Below are positions 41,939 through 50,783 of a stretch of DNA of 61,351 nt, in pieces. The position numbers and the translations under genes were made by a program. The stretch's first letter is position 1, and every line of letters starts with the position of its first letter. The stretch lies in contig WOVA01000011.1 of the NCBI GenBank assembly GCA_009773155.1, positions 1 through 61,351 on the forward strand. The letters run 5' to 3'. Under the pieces are notes generated by a model. It was not told where the DNA came from. It ran no database searches and was given only the letters and a program-made list of their open reading frames with translations. This DNA is from Elusimicrobiota bacterium. Its GTDB lineage: Bacteria; Elusimicrobiota; Elusimicrobia; Elusimicrobiales; UBA9959.

Positions 41939-44362
41939 TCAATAACTGAACTTCACCTTGAGGGACCCGCTGTTCTTCTCGAACAGGTCCAGCCAGCGCC
42001 GCGCTTCCGCGTCGCCGCCGTCGGCGGACCCGCGTTTCGCCGAAGCCGCGGGCAGGCCGGACTTGAACATTATGTTCTGCACGCGCCAGAGGTTCATCTC
42101 CAGCCCCAGCGGGGCGACGGCCTCCAGCAGGGCGGCCATCTTCTCCAGCGCGGCGCCGGAAGAGGGCTCCGCGGCGAAGACGTCGGCTAAAGCGTTCAGA
42201 GTTCCCCCGACCGAAAGGGCGAGGGCGCTCCTGTCCACGCTGAGCGAGAAGCGGTTTATCACCTCGGCCGCCTTGCTTATCGCGCCGGCGTCGGGCGGGT
42301 CGGCTGACAGGGCGGCGCGGATATCCTCGTTGAGGACGGCTTCGGCCGCCGCGGCGAAGCCGCGCGGCAGCGGCACCCGCAGGCGGCTGGTCACGTCCAG
42401 TATTACCGCGTGATGCGCGTAGATCTGGCGGAAAGCGGCCGAGATCTCGGCCCGCGCGCCCGAGAAGATCTGGTCTATGACCTTGCGCTGCTCGTCGCGG
42501 AAGAGATGCCAGAGCGAATAGCTGCCCTTGGGAAAGTTCTGGTCTATGAGGCGCGTCATGTCGGCCAGGCTGCCGGCGGCGAAAGCCGCCTTCATCGAGT
42601 CGCGCATGGACGCGAAGGCGTCGGCGCCCATGAACTCGCGCGCCGCGCCCAGCAGGTTGTAGCCTCCCAGGTAGAGCATGACGAAGCTGACCTCGTCGGA
42701 TTCCGTGGTTATCCTGGATTTTATCCCGACCTGTCCCACCGCCAGCCGCTGCTGGCCGGACTCGATCACCTCCAGCTCCCGGGGCTTCACTCCGTAGCAA
42801 TAGACATCGGCGTCTCCCGGGTCGCGCGCGAATATGGACGAGGCTCCGTAATGCACGCCCACCCGCAGCAGGTCCAGCTCGGCCGGCTTGACGAACATCT
42901 CGTATATCTTTCTGCCGTCGGCGAACTCCGGAATATTGCTGGGCGCCCTGGCCAACAGGTCCAGGAAGCCCGGTTCCAGGTCCACGCCGGCGGCCTGCCG
43001 CCCCAACTGGGCGGCGCGGGCCGCGTAGCCCATGATCTGCACGGTCTCCGGTCCCGAGACCTCGCCGAAGAACCAGCCGCAACTGGTGTACATCAGCATC
43101 GCGTTGCGCTGCATCTCAAGAAGGCGTATGACCTTGAGCCGCTCTTCGGGGACCAGGTCTTTGGCCGAGTGCGCGGCGAAGAAGGACGCGAAGGAGGCCT
43201 CCGATCTGTCGAGCAGCACGTTTATATAGGCGTCCCGGGCGGCCCAGGGTTCCCTGAGCAGCCCCGCGGCCTGTTCCTCGTAGATGCTGGAGAGATTGTC
43301 GCGCAGCCAGTCCAGCGCGGAGCGCAGCGGCGCCCGCCATTTCTGATGCCAGCCCGCCTTCCCGGAATTGCAGCCGCAGTCCGAGCGCCAGCGCTCCACG
43401 CCGTGCACGCAGCTCCAGGAGGACTTGTCCCAGATCTCGGCCTCCCACTGCGGCGGATGCTTCCCGAGGAACTCGCCGTAGACCGTCAGCTTCAGGCCGG
43501 CCGCGTCCTCGATGTTGGAGAGGCAGTAGGCCAGCGCCATGTCGCCGTGGCGGTGATGGTGGCCGTAGGTCTCTCCGTCGGTGGCGATATGCGAAAGCTG
43601 CGGCTCGGCGGGCCCGTCGTCCAGCGCGCCGCCGAGCCGGGCCATGAAGACATTGCCGTCGTTGAGCATGCCGTTGAAGGCGATCTCGCGGGAAAGAGGG
43701 CCGTCGTAGAAGAAAATCGCGATGGAGCCGCCGCCGGGCAGCCGGCAGAGATACGGCCTGCGCGGGTCTACCCTGCCGCCGTCCACGTCGTGCCAGTCCT
43801 TTTCGCCCGCCCTGCGGACGCGCTTCGCCTGGCCCGGCGCGAGTATGGTGAACCTCACGCCTTCCGCCGCCAGCGCTTCCAGCGTGGCCAGGTCCGCTGC
43901 CGTCTCGGGCAGCCAGATCCCCTCGGATTTACGGCCGAAGCGGCTCTCGAAATCGCGCAGGCCCCAGAGCACCTGCGTGCGTTTGTCGCGCGCCGAAGCC
44001 AGCGGCATGATCATGTGGTTGTAGCACTGCGCTACGGCCGGGCCGTGACCCGAGAAGCGTTCCATCCCCAGCCGGTCGGCTTCGAGTATCGCCTTGTACG
44101 CGCCGGGGCGGCGGCGCGCCAGCCAGCTCAGCAGCGTCGGTCCGAAATTGAAGCTCATGCGGGAATAGTTGCTTACGATGTCGGTCACGCGCCCTTCGCC
44201 GTCGAGCAGTCGCGAGGCGGTGTTGGGCGCGTAACACTCCTCGGTGATGCGCTCGTTCCAGTCGTGATGCGGGTGGGCCGAATCCTGCAGTTCCACTTCC
44301 TCCAGCCAGGGGTTCTCCCTGGGAGGCTGGTAAAAATGACCGTGCACGCAGGCGTATTTCAT
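41939..44362 (-). CDS. glycoside hydrolase family 57 protein with DUF3536
   Basis: An 807-residue protein. The first 300 residues form a GH57 barrel starting YACVHGHFYQPPRENPWLE; GIWLPETAADL holds the likely nucleophile Glu, and ATDGETYGHHHRHGDMAL and other His/Asp motifs follow. The remainder is the DUF3536 helical region. GH57 enzymes act on alpha-1,4/1,6 glucans; the exact activity of the DUF3536 type is not established to my knowledge. It lies 3 nt after treZ and 1 nt before treY, so it is firmly part of the trehalose operon and may prepare the glucan chains. Confidence 0.92.
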   Translation of the reverse strand: MKYACVHGHFYQPPRENPWLEEVELQDSAHPHHDWNERITEECYAPNTASRLLDGEGRVTDIVSNYSRMSFNFGPTLLSWLARRRPGAYKAILEADRLGMERFSGHGPAVAQCYNHMIMPLASARDKRTQVLWGLRDFESRFGRKSEGIWLPETAADLATLEALAAEGVRFTILAPGQAKRVRRAGEKDWHDVDGGRVDPRRPYLCRLPGGGSIAIFFYDGPLSREIAFNGMLNDGNVFMARLGGALDDGPAEPQLSHIATDGETYGHHHRHGDMALAYCLSNIEDAAGLKLTVYGEFLGKHPPQWEAEIWDKSSWSCVHGVERWRSDCGCNSGKAGWHQKWRAPLRSALDWLRDNLSSIYEEQAAGLLREPWAARDAYINVLLDRSEASFASFFAAHSAKDLVPEERLKVIRLLEMQRNAMLMYTSCGWFFGEVSGPETVQIMGYAARAAQLGRQAAGVDLEPGFLDLLARAPSNIPEFADGRKIYEMFVKPAELDLLRVGVHYGASSIFARDPGDADVYCYGVKPRELEVIESGQQRLAVGQVGIKSRITTESDEVSFVMLYLGGYNLLGAAREFMGADAFASMRDSMKAAFAAGSLADMTRLIDQNFPKGSYSLWHLFRDEQRKVIDQIFSGARAEISAAFRQIYAHHAVILDVTSRLRVPLPRGFAAAAEAVLNEDIRAALSADPPDAGAISKAAEVINRFSLSVDRSALALSVGGTLNALADVFAAEPSSGAALEKMAALLEAVAPLGLEMNLWRVQNIMFKSGLPAASAKRGSADGGDAEARRWLDLFEKNSGSLKVKFSY

Positions 44363-44365
44363 GCC

Positions 44366-46150
44366 TTATTTCCCCCGTATATAGGCCCTGAAACTTTCAG
44401 GCGCCAGCGGCTCCGCCGCGCGCCGTCCCGACGAATCGAAGACCGCCCTCCACCTGCCCGGCGGCAGGGCGGGGCGGACGGCGGAACGGCCGAAATTGAA
44501 GACGACGGCGCTGGCGGAGTTGCCGCGGCGGCGGAAGAGAGCGATGGTCTTTCCCGAAACTTTCACGGAGACGTCCCGCCGCGGGACGCAGCCGAACGAC
44601 GGCTCGCTCCGTCGCAGGGAGATGAGCCGCCGGTAGAAATCCAGCATGGCCGCGTGCGCGCCGCGGGAGACACTGTCCCAGTCCAGCCGGCTGGCGGCGA
44701 AGGCCGCCTCTCCCTGCGGGTCCGGCGGCTCCTTCTTCCAGCCGAAGGCGGCGAACTCGCGCTTGCGCCCTTCGCGCACGGCCCTGACCAGGTCCGGGTC
44801 GCCGTGGCTGACGAAATACTGAAAAGGGTTCTTCTCGGCGTACTCCTCTCCCATGAAGAGCATCGGCACATAGGGAGAAAGGAGCACGGCGCCGGCGGCC
44901 AGCCGCAGCCCGCGCTCGCCCGCGAGGACGGACAATCTCTCGCCCAGCAGCCTGTTCCCCACCTGGTCGTGGTTCTGCGAGCAGACGACGAATTTACCGG
45001 GATGAACTAGCCGCGAGCTGGAGCCGTGGCGGCGGCCGCGGTGCGGCGACCAGGCCCAGTCGTATACGAAGCCGTCGGAGAAGGCCTTGGCCAGCTGGCC
45101 GAACTCGCCGAAATCCTCATAGTAGCCGCCGCGCTCGCCGGTGAGCAGCGTGTGCAGCGCGTGGTGAAAATCGTCGGACCACTGGGCGGCCATCCCCCAG
45201 CCCGCGGGCGCCGGGGCCAGCGCGCGGACATCGTTGAGGTCGCTCTCGGCTATCAGCGAGAGCCGGCGGCCGAGCAGGCGGGAGAGGTCCCGCGTCCGCT
45301 CAGAGAGTTCGGCCAGGAAGTGCTTGGCGCCGAAATCGAAGATGCCGTGCACGGCGTCCAGGCGCAGGGCGTCGATGTGGTAGTCGCGGAACCACCCCAG
45401 GGCGCTGCCGATGAAATATTCGCGGACGGCAGAGCTGTCCTTGCCGTCGTAATTGATCGCGTCGCCCCACGGCGTGCGGTAGCGGTCCGTGAAATAGGGG
45501 CCGTAAGTCCCGAGGTAATTACCCTCTGGGCCGAGATGATTGTAAACTACGTCGAGTATGACGGCCAGGCCGGCGCGGTGGCAGGCGTCGACGAGCTTTT
45601 TAAGTCCCTCCGGCCCGCCGTAGGAATTCTGCGGGGCGTAAGGATAGGTCCCGTCATAGCCCCAGTTGCGGGAGCCGGGGAACTGCGACACGGGCATCAG
45701 CTCCACCGCGTTCACGCCGAGGCTCTTGAGGTAAGGTATGCGCGACTCCACGCCCGCGAAATCGCCCGTCGGGGTGAAAGTCCCCGGATGCAGCTCGTAA
45801 ACTATCATCTTCTCCGGCGCCAGGCCGCGCCAGGCCGCGTCGGCCCAGGGGAAAGCGGCGTGGTCCACGGCCTCGGACGGACCGTGCACTCCCTCCGGCT
45901 GGAAGGCGGAGGCCGGATCGGGACGCTCGTCGCGGCCGTTCACGGCGTATTTGTACCTGGTCCCCGCGCCCAGGCCCCGGGCGGAAGCTTTCCAGTAGCC
46001 GCCGCCGGCCTTCTTCATGCGCAGCGCCGGCCGGCGCGGGGAAAAGATCCTGACCTCCATGCGCTCCGCCGCCGGAGCCCAGACGGTGAACGCGAGACCT
46101 CCCTTCACGGGCAGCGCTCCCTGCGCGGAGGTGATCACGGCGCCGGTCAC
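44366..46150 (-). CDS. treZ: malto-oligosyltrehalose trehalohydrolase
   Basis: Releases trehalose from the TreY product (GH13). The 594-residue protein has an N-terminal CBM48-like domain (GGLAFTVWAPAAERMEVRIF), the GH13 motifs LRLDAVHGIFDFG, SLIAESDLND and QNHDQVGNRLLGERL, and a C-terminal beta domain. I set the start at GTG 46150, which overlaps the treS stop (GTGA); the longer frame to 46411 only gives low-complexity shadow sequence of treS. The product length then matches the family. Confidence 0.95.
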   Translation of the reverse strand: MTGAVITSAQGALPVKGGLAFTVWAPAAERMEVRIFSPRRPALRMKKAGGGYWKASARGLGAGTRYKYAVNGRDERPDPASAFQPEGVHGPSEAVDHAAFPWADAAWRGLAPEKMIVYELHPGTFTPTGDFAGVESRIPYLKSLGVNAVELMPVSQFPGSRNWGYDGTYPYAPQNSYGGPEGLKKLVDACHRAGLAVILDVVYNHLGPEGNYLGTYGPYFTDRYRTPWGDAINYDGKDSSAVREYFIGSALGWFRDYHIDALRLDAVHGIFDFGAKHFLAELSERTRDLSRLLGRRLSLIAESDLNDVRALAPAPAGWGMAAQWSDDFHHALHTLLTGERGGYYEDFGEFGQLAKAFSDGFVYDWAWSPHRGRRHGSSSRLVHPGKFVVCSQNHDQVGNRLLGERLSVLAGERGLRLAAGAVLLSPYVPMLFMGEEYAEKNPFQYFVSHGDPDLVRAVREGRKREFAAFGWKKEPPDPQGEAAFAASRLDWDSVSRGAHAAMLDFYRRLISLRRSEPSFGCVPRRDVSVKVSGKTIALFRRRGNSASAVVFNFGRSAVRPALPPGRWRAVFDSSGRRAAEPLAPESFRAYIRGK

Positions 46151-49100
46151 GCGCCGGCCGCCTGGGGCGGGGCGCATTCCTGCTGCTCGGGGCGCAGCAG
46201 CAGCCGCAGCAGCCTGGCGGGCACGCGCGCCCAGTCGGGCCTGGCGGCGGCGTCGCTCTCCAGCTCGGTCACGGCCCTCTTCATCATGAACAGCTTCAGC
46301 AGCAGCTGAAAGTCGTCGGGGTTCTGCGGGAGGATCTGCGCGGGGCCCGCCGCCGCCAGGTACCCCCGCAGGAAGGCGGCGGACATATGTGAATACCACA
46401 GGTCCAGCCACGGCGCCAGCGCCGGCAGGTCCTTGAGCGGGACTCCGCCGGTCTGCAGGAAAGGCGCGTGCGCCGCGTAGTAGAGGGAGAGCAGGGCGCC
46501 AGCCGCGTCGCGCAGCGGAGAGCGTTTTATCCGGCGCTCGCCCGGCGTCTTGTCCGGGTGACCCTCGAAGTCCTTGATGACGAAGTCTTTGCCGGTGTAG
46601 AGCAGCTGCGAGAGCAGGTAATTGCCGTGTATGCGGATCTTGCGGCAGACGAACTTCTTCTCGTTGAGCCGCTGCATCACCTTAAGCATCTTCTGCTGGC
46701 TGTCCAGTACGAAAGAGATATCCTCCCTTACTTCGGCCGGCAGCTCCTTCAGCCGGCGGGACAGGTTAAGGAAGGCCTTCTTGGACTGCCCCGACATGGA
46801 CTGGAAGATAGAACGCTGGTAGAGCCTGGAGAAAGGCTCCGGCGCGAAGTCCGGGTCCTGGGCGGCGGCCAGGGCGGCGTGCATCTCTCCCGTGCGCCGG
46901 CCGATAAGTTCCGCCATCTCCAGGCAGAAGCCGCCGGAAAGGTTGACGAAATCAGCCGGCGCCTCCGCGGCTCCGGCGCAGAAGGCCCCGGCCGGGGACA
47001 CCATGCGGCATGGTGTCCCCTCGCTCCCGGTCCCCCCGGGGCGGGACTGGACCGCCTCGTAATAGCGCGAAGCCTCCCCGGCCAGCAGCGCGAAGGCGTC
47101 GCCCTGGTTTGGCACGAAAGAGCGCAGGAAGCCCAGCGTGCCGTAGAACTTACCCCCGCGCTCCAGGCTCAGCGAGCCGTAATAAGCGGGGCAATTGACG
47201 AAACTGCCGCCTGCGAAGAGCCTGCCCGTTTCCACGTCGGGACTTACGCCCTCCTCCGCGCGGCGGCATAGCCGCAGGACGCAGGCGGAGCCGTAGGCGA
47301 CGGTGACGCCGTTGGGGCCGGAGCGCAGGACCCTGGACTCGGGGGCCTGACCTTCCGGCAGCGGCAGCGGAACGGGGACACCATGCCGCATGGTGTCCCC
47401 CGCCGATGCCGTCGAGGCCGTCGCGCGCAGCACGGCGCCGCCCGAGCGCAGCCGGCGGCCCGAGGAGAACAGCGCGAGCAGGTCGGCGTGGAAAGCCGGG
47501 TCATGGCCCGCGTCGTAAAGGTATCCCTTCCCGCCCGCCAGCTCCAGCGAGGCGACCATCGCCTGCGGATTTTTTTTGGCGGCCCCCTCCGCCTTCTCGC
47601 CGGCGGCGAAGGCCAGCGGGACCACGTACGTCTCCGTCCAGCCCTGCGCGTGCACGGCCTCCGCCAGGACCAGCCTGGCGCCGGAAGGCAGCGGGAAGGT
47701 CTCCATGACCCTCAGCCTGCGGGGGGCCGAGCCCCGGGTGGCGAAACAGCGGCAGCGCTTGATATAGGCCGTCAACGCGGGCTCCAGCCCGCGCGGGCCC
47801 ATTGCTTCGAAGAAATCCTCCCATTCCAGGTCCGGCAGTTCCAGCGCCGGCAGCGGCTTGTCGGCCGCGGGCTCGGCCGGCTGATCGGGCCTGCGCAGCA
47901 GGAACCAGGAGCAGCTATGCACCCCGGGGGTGAAAAGGTAGTGTTTATCCGTTATCGCCGGGAAGTCGCTGCCGCTGAACACTTCCGTCGGGACATAGCC
48001 CGCGTAGCGGGAGAGGTCCAGCGAGGCGGCCTGCGAGAAGCGCGACAGGTTGGCCGTGAAAAGTATTATCTCGTCGCCGTAGCGCCGCACAAAGGCCAGC
48101 ACCTTGGCGTTATCCGACTGCACCGGCTCCAGCGTGCCGCGGCCCAGCGCCTTGTAGTTCTCGCGCATGGCGATGACGCGGCGCATCCACCAGAGCAGCG
48201 AGGAGAGGTTCCCCTCCTGGCTCTCCACGTTGACGGCTTCATAATGATATTCGGGGTCGGTCACCACCGGCAGGAACAGCTTCTGCGGGTTGGCCCGGGA
48301 GAAGCCGGCGTTGCGGTCGGGGCTCCACTGCATCGGCGTGCGCACGCCGTTGCGGTCGCCGAGGTAAAAATTATCGCCCATTCCTATCTCGTCGCCGTAA
48401 TAGAGCACCGGCGTGCCGGGCAGGGAGAGCAGCAGCATGTTCATCAGCTCTATCTTGCGGCGGTTGTTGCCCAGCAGCGGGGCCAGGCGGCGGCGTATGC
48501 CCAGGTTTATCCTGGCCTTGGCGTCGCGGGCGTAGACCTTGTACATATAGTCCCGCTCTTCGTCGGTGACCATCTCCAGCGTCAGTTCGTCGTGGTTGCG
48601 CAGGAAGACGGCCCACTGGCAGTTCTCGGGGATGGCCGGCGTCTGCTCGAGTATATCGGTCAGCGGGAAGCTGTCCTCCATCCAGAGCGACATGAAGAGG
48701 CGCGGCATGACGGGAAAATGGAAGGACATATTGCACTCGTCGCCGGCGCCGAAATAGGCGGCCGCGTCCTCGGGCCACTGGTTGGCCTCGCAGAGCAGCA
48801 TCCGGTCCCTGTGCTTCGAGTCCGCGTGCGCGCGCAGCTTCTTGAGGAACGCGTGGGTGGCCGGCAGATTCTCGCAGTTGGTACCGTCGGCCTCGTAGAG
48901 ATAGGGCACGGCGTCCAGCCTGAGCCCGTCCACCCCCATGCCCAGCCAGAAGTCCACCACCTTGAGCAGCTCGCGCTGAACGGCCGGGTTCTCGAAGTTG
49001 AGGTCGGGCTGGTGGTGGTAGAAGCGGTGCCAGAAATAGGCGCCGGCCTCGTCGTCCCAGGTCCAGTTGGAGGTCTCGAAATCCTTGAATATTATCCTGG

Positions 49101-49539
49101 CGTCGCGGTATTTCTCCTCGGTATCGCTCCAGACATAATAGTCGCGGGCGGCGGAGCCGGGTTTTGACTTGCGCGCCCGCTGGAACCAGGGGTGATGGTC
49201 GGAGGTGTGGTTGACGACGAGCTCGGTTATCACGCGCAGGCCGAGGGCGTGGGCCTCGCGCAGGAAATCCCTGAAATCGCCCATGTCGCCGTAGTCGGGG
49301 TTTATGCCGTAGTAATCGGAGATATCATAACCGTCGTCCCTGAGCGGCGAGGGATAGAAAGGCAGCAGCCAGAGGGCCGTGGCTCCCAGGCTCTTGAGGT
49401 ACGGCAGCCTGCTTATCAGCCCCTTGAAATCCCCGATGCCGTCGCCGTTGCTGTCGCAGAAGGATTTCACGTGGAGCTCGTAAATGACCGCGTCCTTGTA
49501 CCAGAGCGGATCGCCGGGCTGATTCTTCCTGGGGGTCAT
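46147..49539 (-). CDS. treS: trehalose synthase fused to a maltokinase-like domain (TreS-Pep2)
   Basis: A 1130-residue fusion. Residues 1-550 are GH13 trehalose synthase (maltose-trehalose interconversion): WYKDAVIYELHVKSF, GLRLDAVPYLYE, LLCEANQWPED, LRNHDELTLEM. The C-terminal 550 residues are maltokinase-like, ending in RIHGNYLLSQLLYTGKDF and DFEG. The kinase loop is altered: the usual HGD(Y/L)HxGQ is HGNYLLSQ, so the catalytic Asp is Asn973, and His and Gly are also changed. The kinase part may be inactive. Two palindromes are inserted at residues 714-722 (GDTMRHGVP) and about 841-848 (TPCRMVSP). The ATG overlaps the MFS stop (ATGA); the longer frame to 49986 is shadow sequence. Confidence 0.93.
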   Translation of the reverse strand: MTPRKNQPGDPLWYKDAVIYELHVKSFCDSNGDGIGDFKGLISRLPYLKSLGATALWLLPFYPSPLRDDGYDISDYYGINPDYGDMGDFRDFLREAHALGLRVITELVVNHTSDHHPWFQRARKSKPGSAARDYYVWSDTEEKYRDARIIFKDFETSNWTWDDEAGAYFWHRFYHHQPDLNFENPAVQRELLKVVDFWLGMGVDGLRLDAVPYLYEADGTNCENLPATHAFLKKLRAHADSKHRDRMLLCEANQWPEDAAAYFGAGDECNMSFHFPVMPRLFMSLWMEDSFPLTDILEQTPAIPENCQWAVFLRNHDELTLEMVTDEERDYMYKVYARDAKARINLGIRRRLAPLLGNNRRKIELMNMLLLSLPGTPVLYYGDEIGMGDNFYLGDRNGVRTPMQWSPDRNAGFSRANPQKLFLPVVTDPEYHYEAVNVESQEGNLSSLLWWMRRVIAMRENYKALGRGTLEPVQSDNAKVLAFVRRYGDEIILFTANLSRFSQAASLDLSRYAGYVPTEVFSGSDFPAITDKHYLFTPGVHSCSWFLLRRPDQPAEPAADKPLPALELPDLEWEDFFEAMGPRGLEPALTAYIKRCRCFATRGSAPRRLRVMETFPLPSGARLVLAEAVHAQGWTETYVVPLAFAAGEKAEGAAKKNPQAMVASLELAGGKGYLYDAGHDPAFHADLLALFSSGRRLRSGGAVLRATASTASAGDTMRHGVPVPLPLPEGQAPESRVLRSGPNGVTVAYGSACVLRLCRRAEEGVSPDVETGRLFAGGSFVNCPAYYGSLSLERGGKFYGTLGFLRSFVPNQGDAFALLAGEASRYYEAVQSRPGGTGSEGTPCRMVSPAGAFCAGAAEAPADFVNLSGGFCLEMAELIGRRTGEMHAALAAAQDPDFAPEPFSRLYQRSIFQSMSGQSKKAFLNLSRRLKELPAEVREDISFVLDSQQKMLKVMQRLNEKKFVCRKIRIHGNYLLSQLLYTGKDFVIKDFEGHPDKTPGERRIKRSPLRDAAGALLSLYYAAHAPFLQTGGVPLKDLPALAPWLDLWYSHMSAAFLRGYLAAAGPAQILPQNPDDFQLLLKLFMMKRAVTELESDAAARPDWARVPARLLRLLLRPEQQECAPPQAAGA
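46994..47020. repeat. 27-bp palindrome in treS kinase part, alternative frame
   Basis: Perfect arms. It is the only coding copy here read in another frame, giving GTPCRMVSP. It lies in the N-terminal lobe of the maltokinase-like region. Confidence 0.94.
47374..47400. repeat. 27-bp palindrome in treS linker
   Basis: Perfect arms. On the coding strand the flanks are GCATCGGCG and GTTCCGCT, and the peptide is ASAGDTMRHGVPVPLPLP, starting the repeat at residue 714. Confidence 0.95.
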
Positions 49540-50765
49540 TCCGTTTCTCCGTATTCCAGGCGCGGGATGAAGAGGACCAGCGACGACAGGGCCAGCAGCG
49601 CGCAGGAGTTCATTAGCAGGCTGAAACCGACCGAGCGGCTCTCGGCCAGCAGGCCGTTGAGCATGAAGGTCAGCGGCAGAACGGCGTAGCTGACGGTGGT
49701 CAGCACCGAGAAGAAGCGGCCCTTCATCTCCTCCGGCACCGTGCGCTGGAACAGGGTCAGCACGACGGCGTTGCCCGCGCCGAGCGCCGTGCCCATGACG
49801 AAGAGCAGCCCGCAGATCAGCCAACGGTCCGTGGTGAAATAGAGGCCGAGGAAAGGCAGGCCCATGGCCAGCAGCGAGGCGAAGAACCAGTGGTAGACGC
49901 GGCGGCAGCCGCCGCCGCGGAAGCTCAGCACTATGGCCGCCAGCGCCGAGCCGGCGGCGAAGAAGGTCTCGAATATCGCCAGCCATTTAACCGAACCGTT
50001 TATGACGAACTTGACTATCATCGGTATGAGTATGAGTATGGGGCCGACGAAGAAATTCAGGGCGGCGAAGGACAGCAGCAGGACCAGCAGCGGCCTGTTG
50101 CCGGCTATGTAGCGCAGGCCGGCCTTCAGCTCGTCGAAGTAGGGGGCCTGCTCCCCCCTGCGCGGCCGCAGGTCGGAGACTATCAGCCAGACGACGATAA
50201 AGGAAAGAGCGTAGGTCAGGGAATTAAAGAAGAAAGCCCCGGCGGCACCCAGGACGGCGAGGAAGATGCTGCCCAGGGCGCTGCCAAAGACGTTGGAGAG
50301 CTGCATGACCGAGGAGTCGGCGGCCGTGGCCGCGCCCAGGTGCTCCTCGGAGGTGAGGCGCAGCAGCGAGCTGGCCACCGAGGCCTCGAACATGGGCCCG
50401 AAGCCGGCTATCATGAAGCAGAGCCCGTAAAGCATCCATAGCTCCAGGCGGTCGGACCAGGTCAGCAGCGCCAGCGTAAAAACAAGCGTCAGGCGGGCCG
50501 CGTCGGCCCAGAGCATGGACAGCCGCTTGTCGCTGCGGTCCACCAGCGCGCCGAAGAAAGGGCCGAACAGCACTACCGGCAGGAAAGTCATGGCCATTAT
50601 CATGCCCAGGTGGAACTTGCCGTGCTCGCCGGCGCCGCTGAGCACCCACCAGGCGATGGTTATGGCGAAGAACTTGTCGCCGACGGCGGAGATGATCCGG
50701 CCGGCGAAAAGCCGGCGGAAATCAGGATAGACCCCCAAAGGATGATTAACCAGGGCTTTCTTCAT
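49536..50765 (-). CDS. MFS transporter (MFS_3/macrolide-efflux type)
   Basis: A 409-residue major-facilitator protein with about 12 membrane helices. The N-terminus (FRRLFAGRIISAVGDKFFAITIAWWVL) and the loop between helices 2 and 3 (GPFFGALVDRSDKR) are typical of the MFS_3 group, which contains drug and enterobactin exporters. It is the first gene of the trehalose operon, and its stop overlaps the treS start. The context suggests it might export or import a saccharide, but its family affinity is with exporters; the substrate is open. A 63-bp palindrome lies just upstream. Confidence 0.85.
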   Translation of the reverse strand: MKKALVNHPLGVYPDFRRLFAGRIISAVGDKFFAITIAWWVLSGAGEHGKFHLGMIMAMTFLPVVLFGPFFGALVDRSDKRLSMLWADAARLTLVFTLALLTWSDRLELWMLYGLCFMIAGFGPMFEASVASSLLRLTSEEHLGAATAADSSVMQLSNVFGSALGSIFLAVLGAAGAFFFNSLTYALSFIVVWLIVSDLRPRRGEQAPYFDELKAGLRYIAGNRPLLVLLLSFAALNFFVGPILILIPMIVKFVINGSVKWLAIFETFFAAGSALAAIVLSFRGGGCRRVYHWFFASLLAMGLPFLGLYFTTDRWLICGLLFVMGTALGAGNAVVLTLFQRTVPEEMKGRFFSVLTTVSYAVLPLTFMLNGLLAESRSVGFSLLMNSCALLALSSLVLFIPRLEYGETE

Positions 50766-50783
50766 TGATTCAATGATTCTATA

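Noticed and set aside
49540-49986. N-terminal extension of the TreS frame to 49986
   Set aside because: The extension is the antisense-type shadow of the MFS gene. The family start WYKDAVIYELH and the ATGA overlap place the start at 49539.
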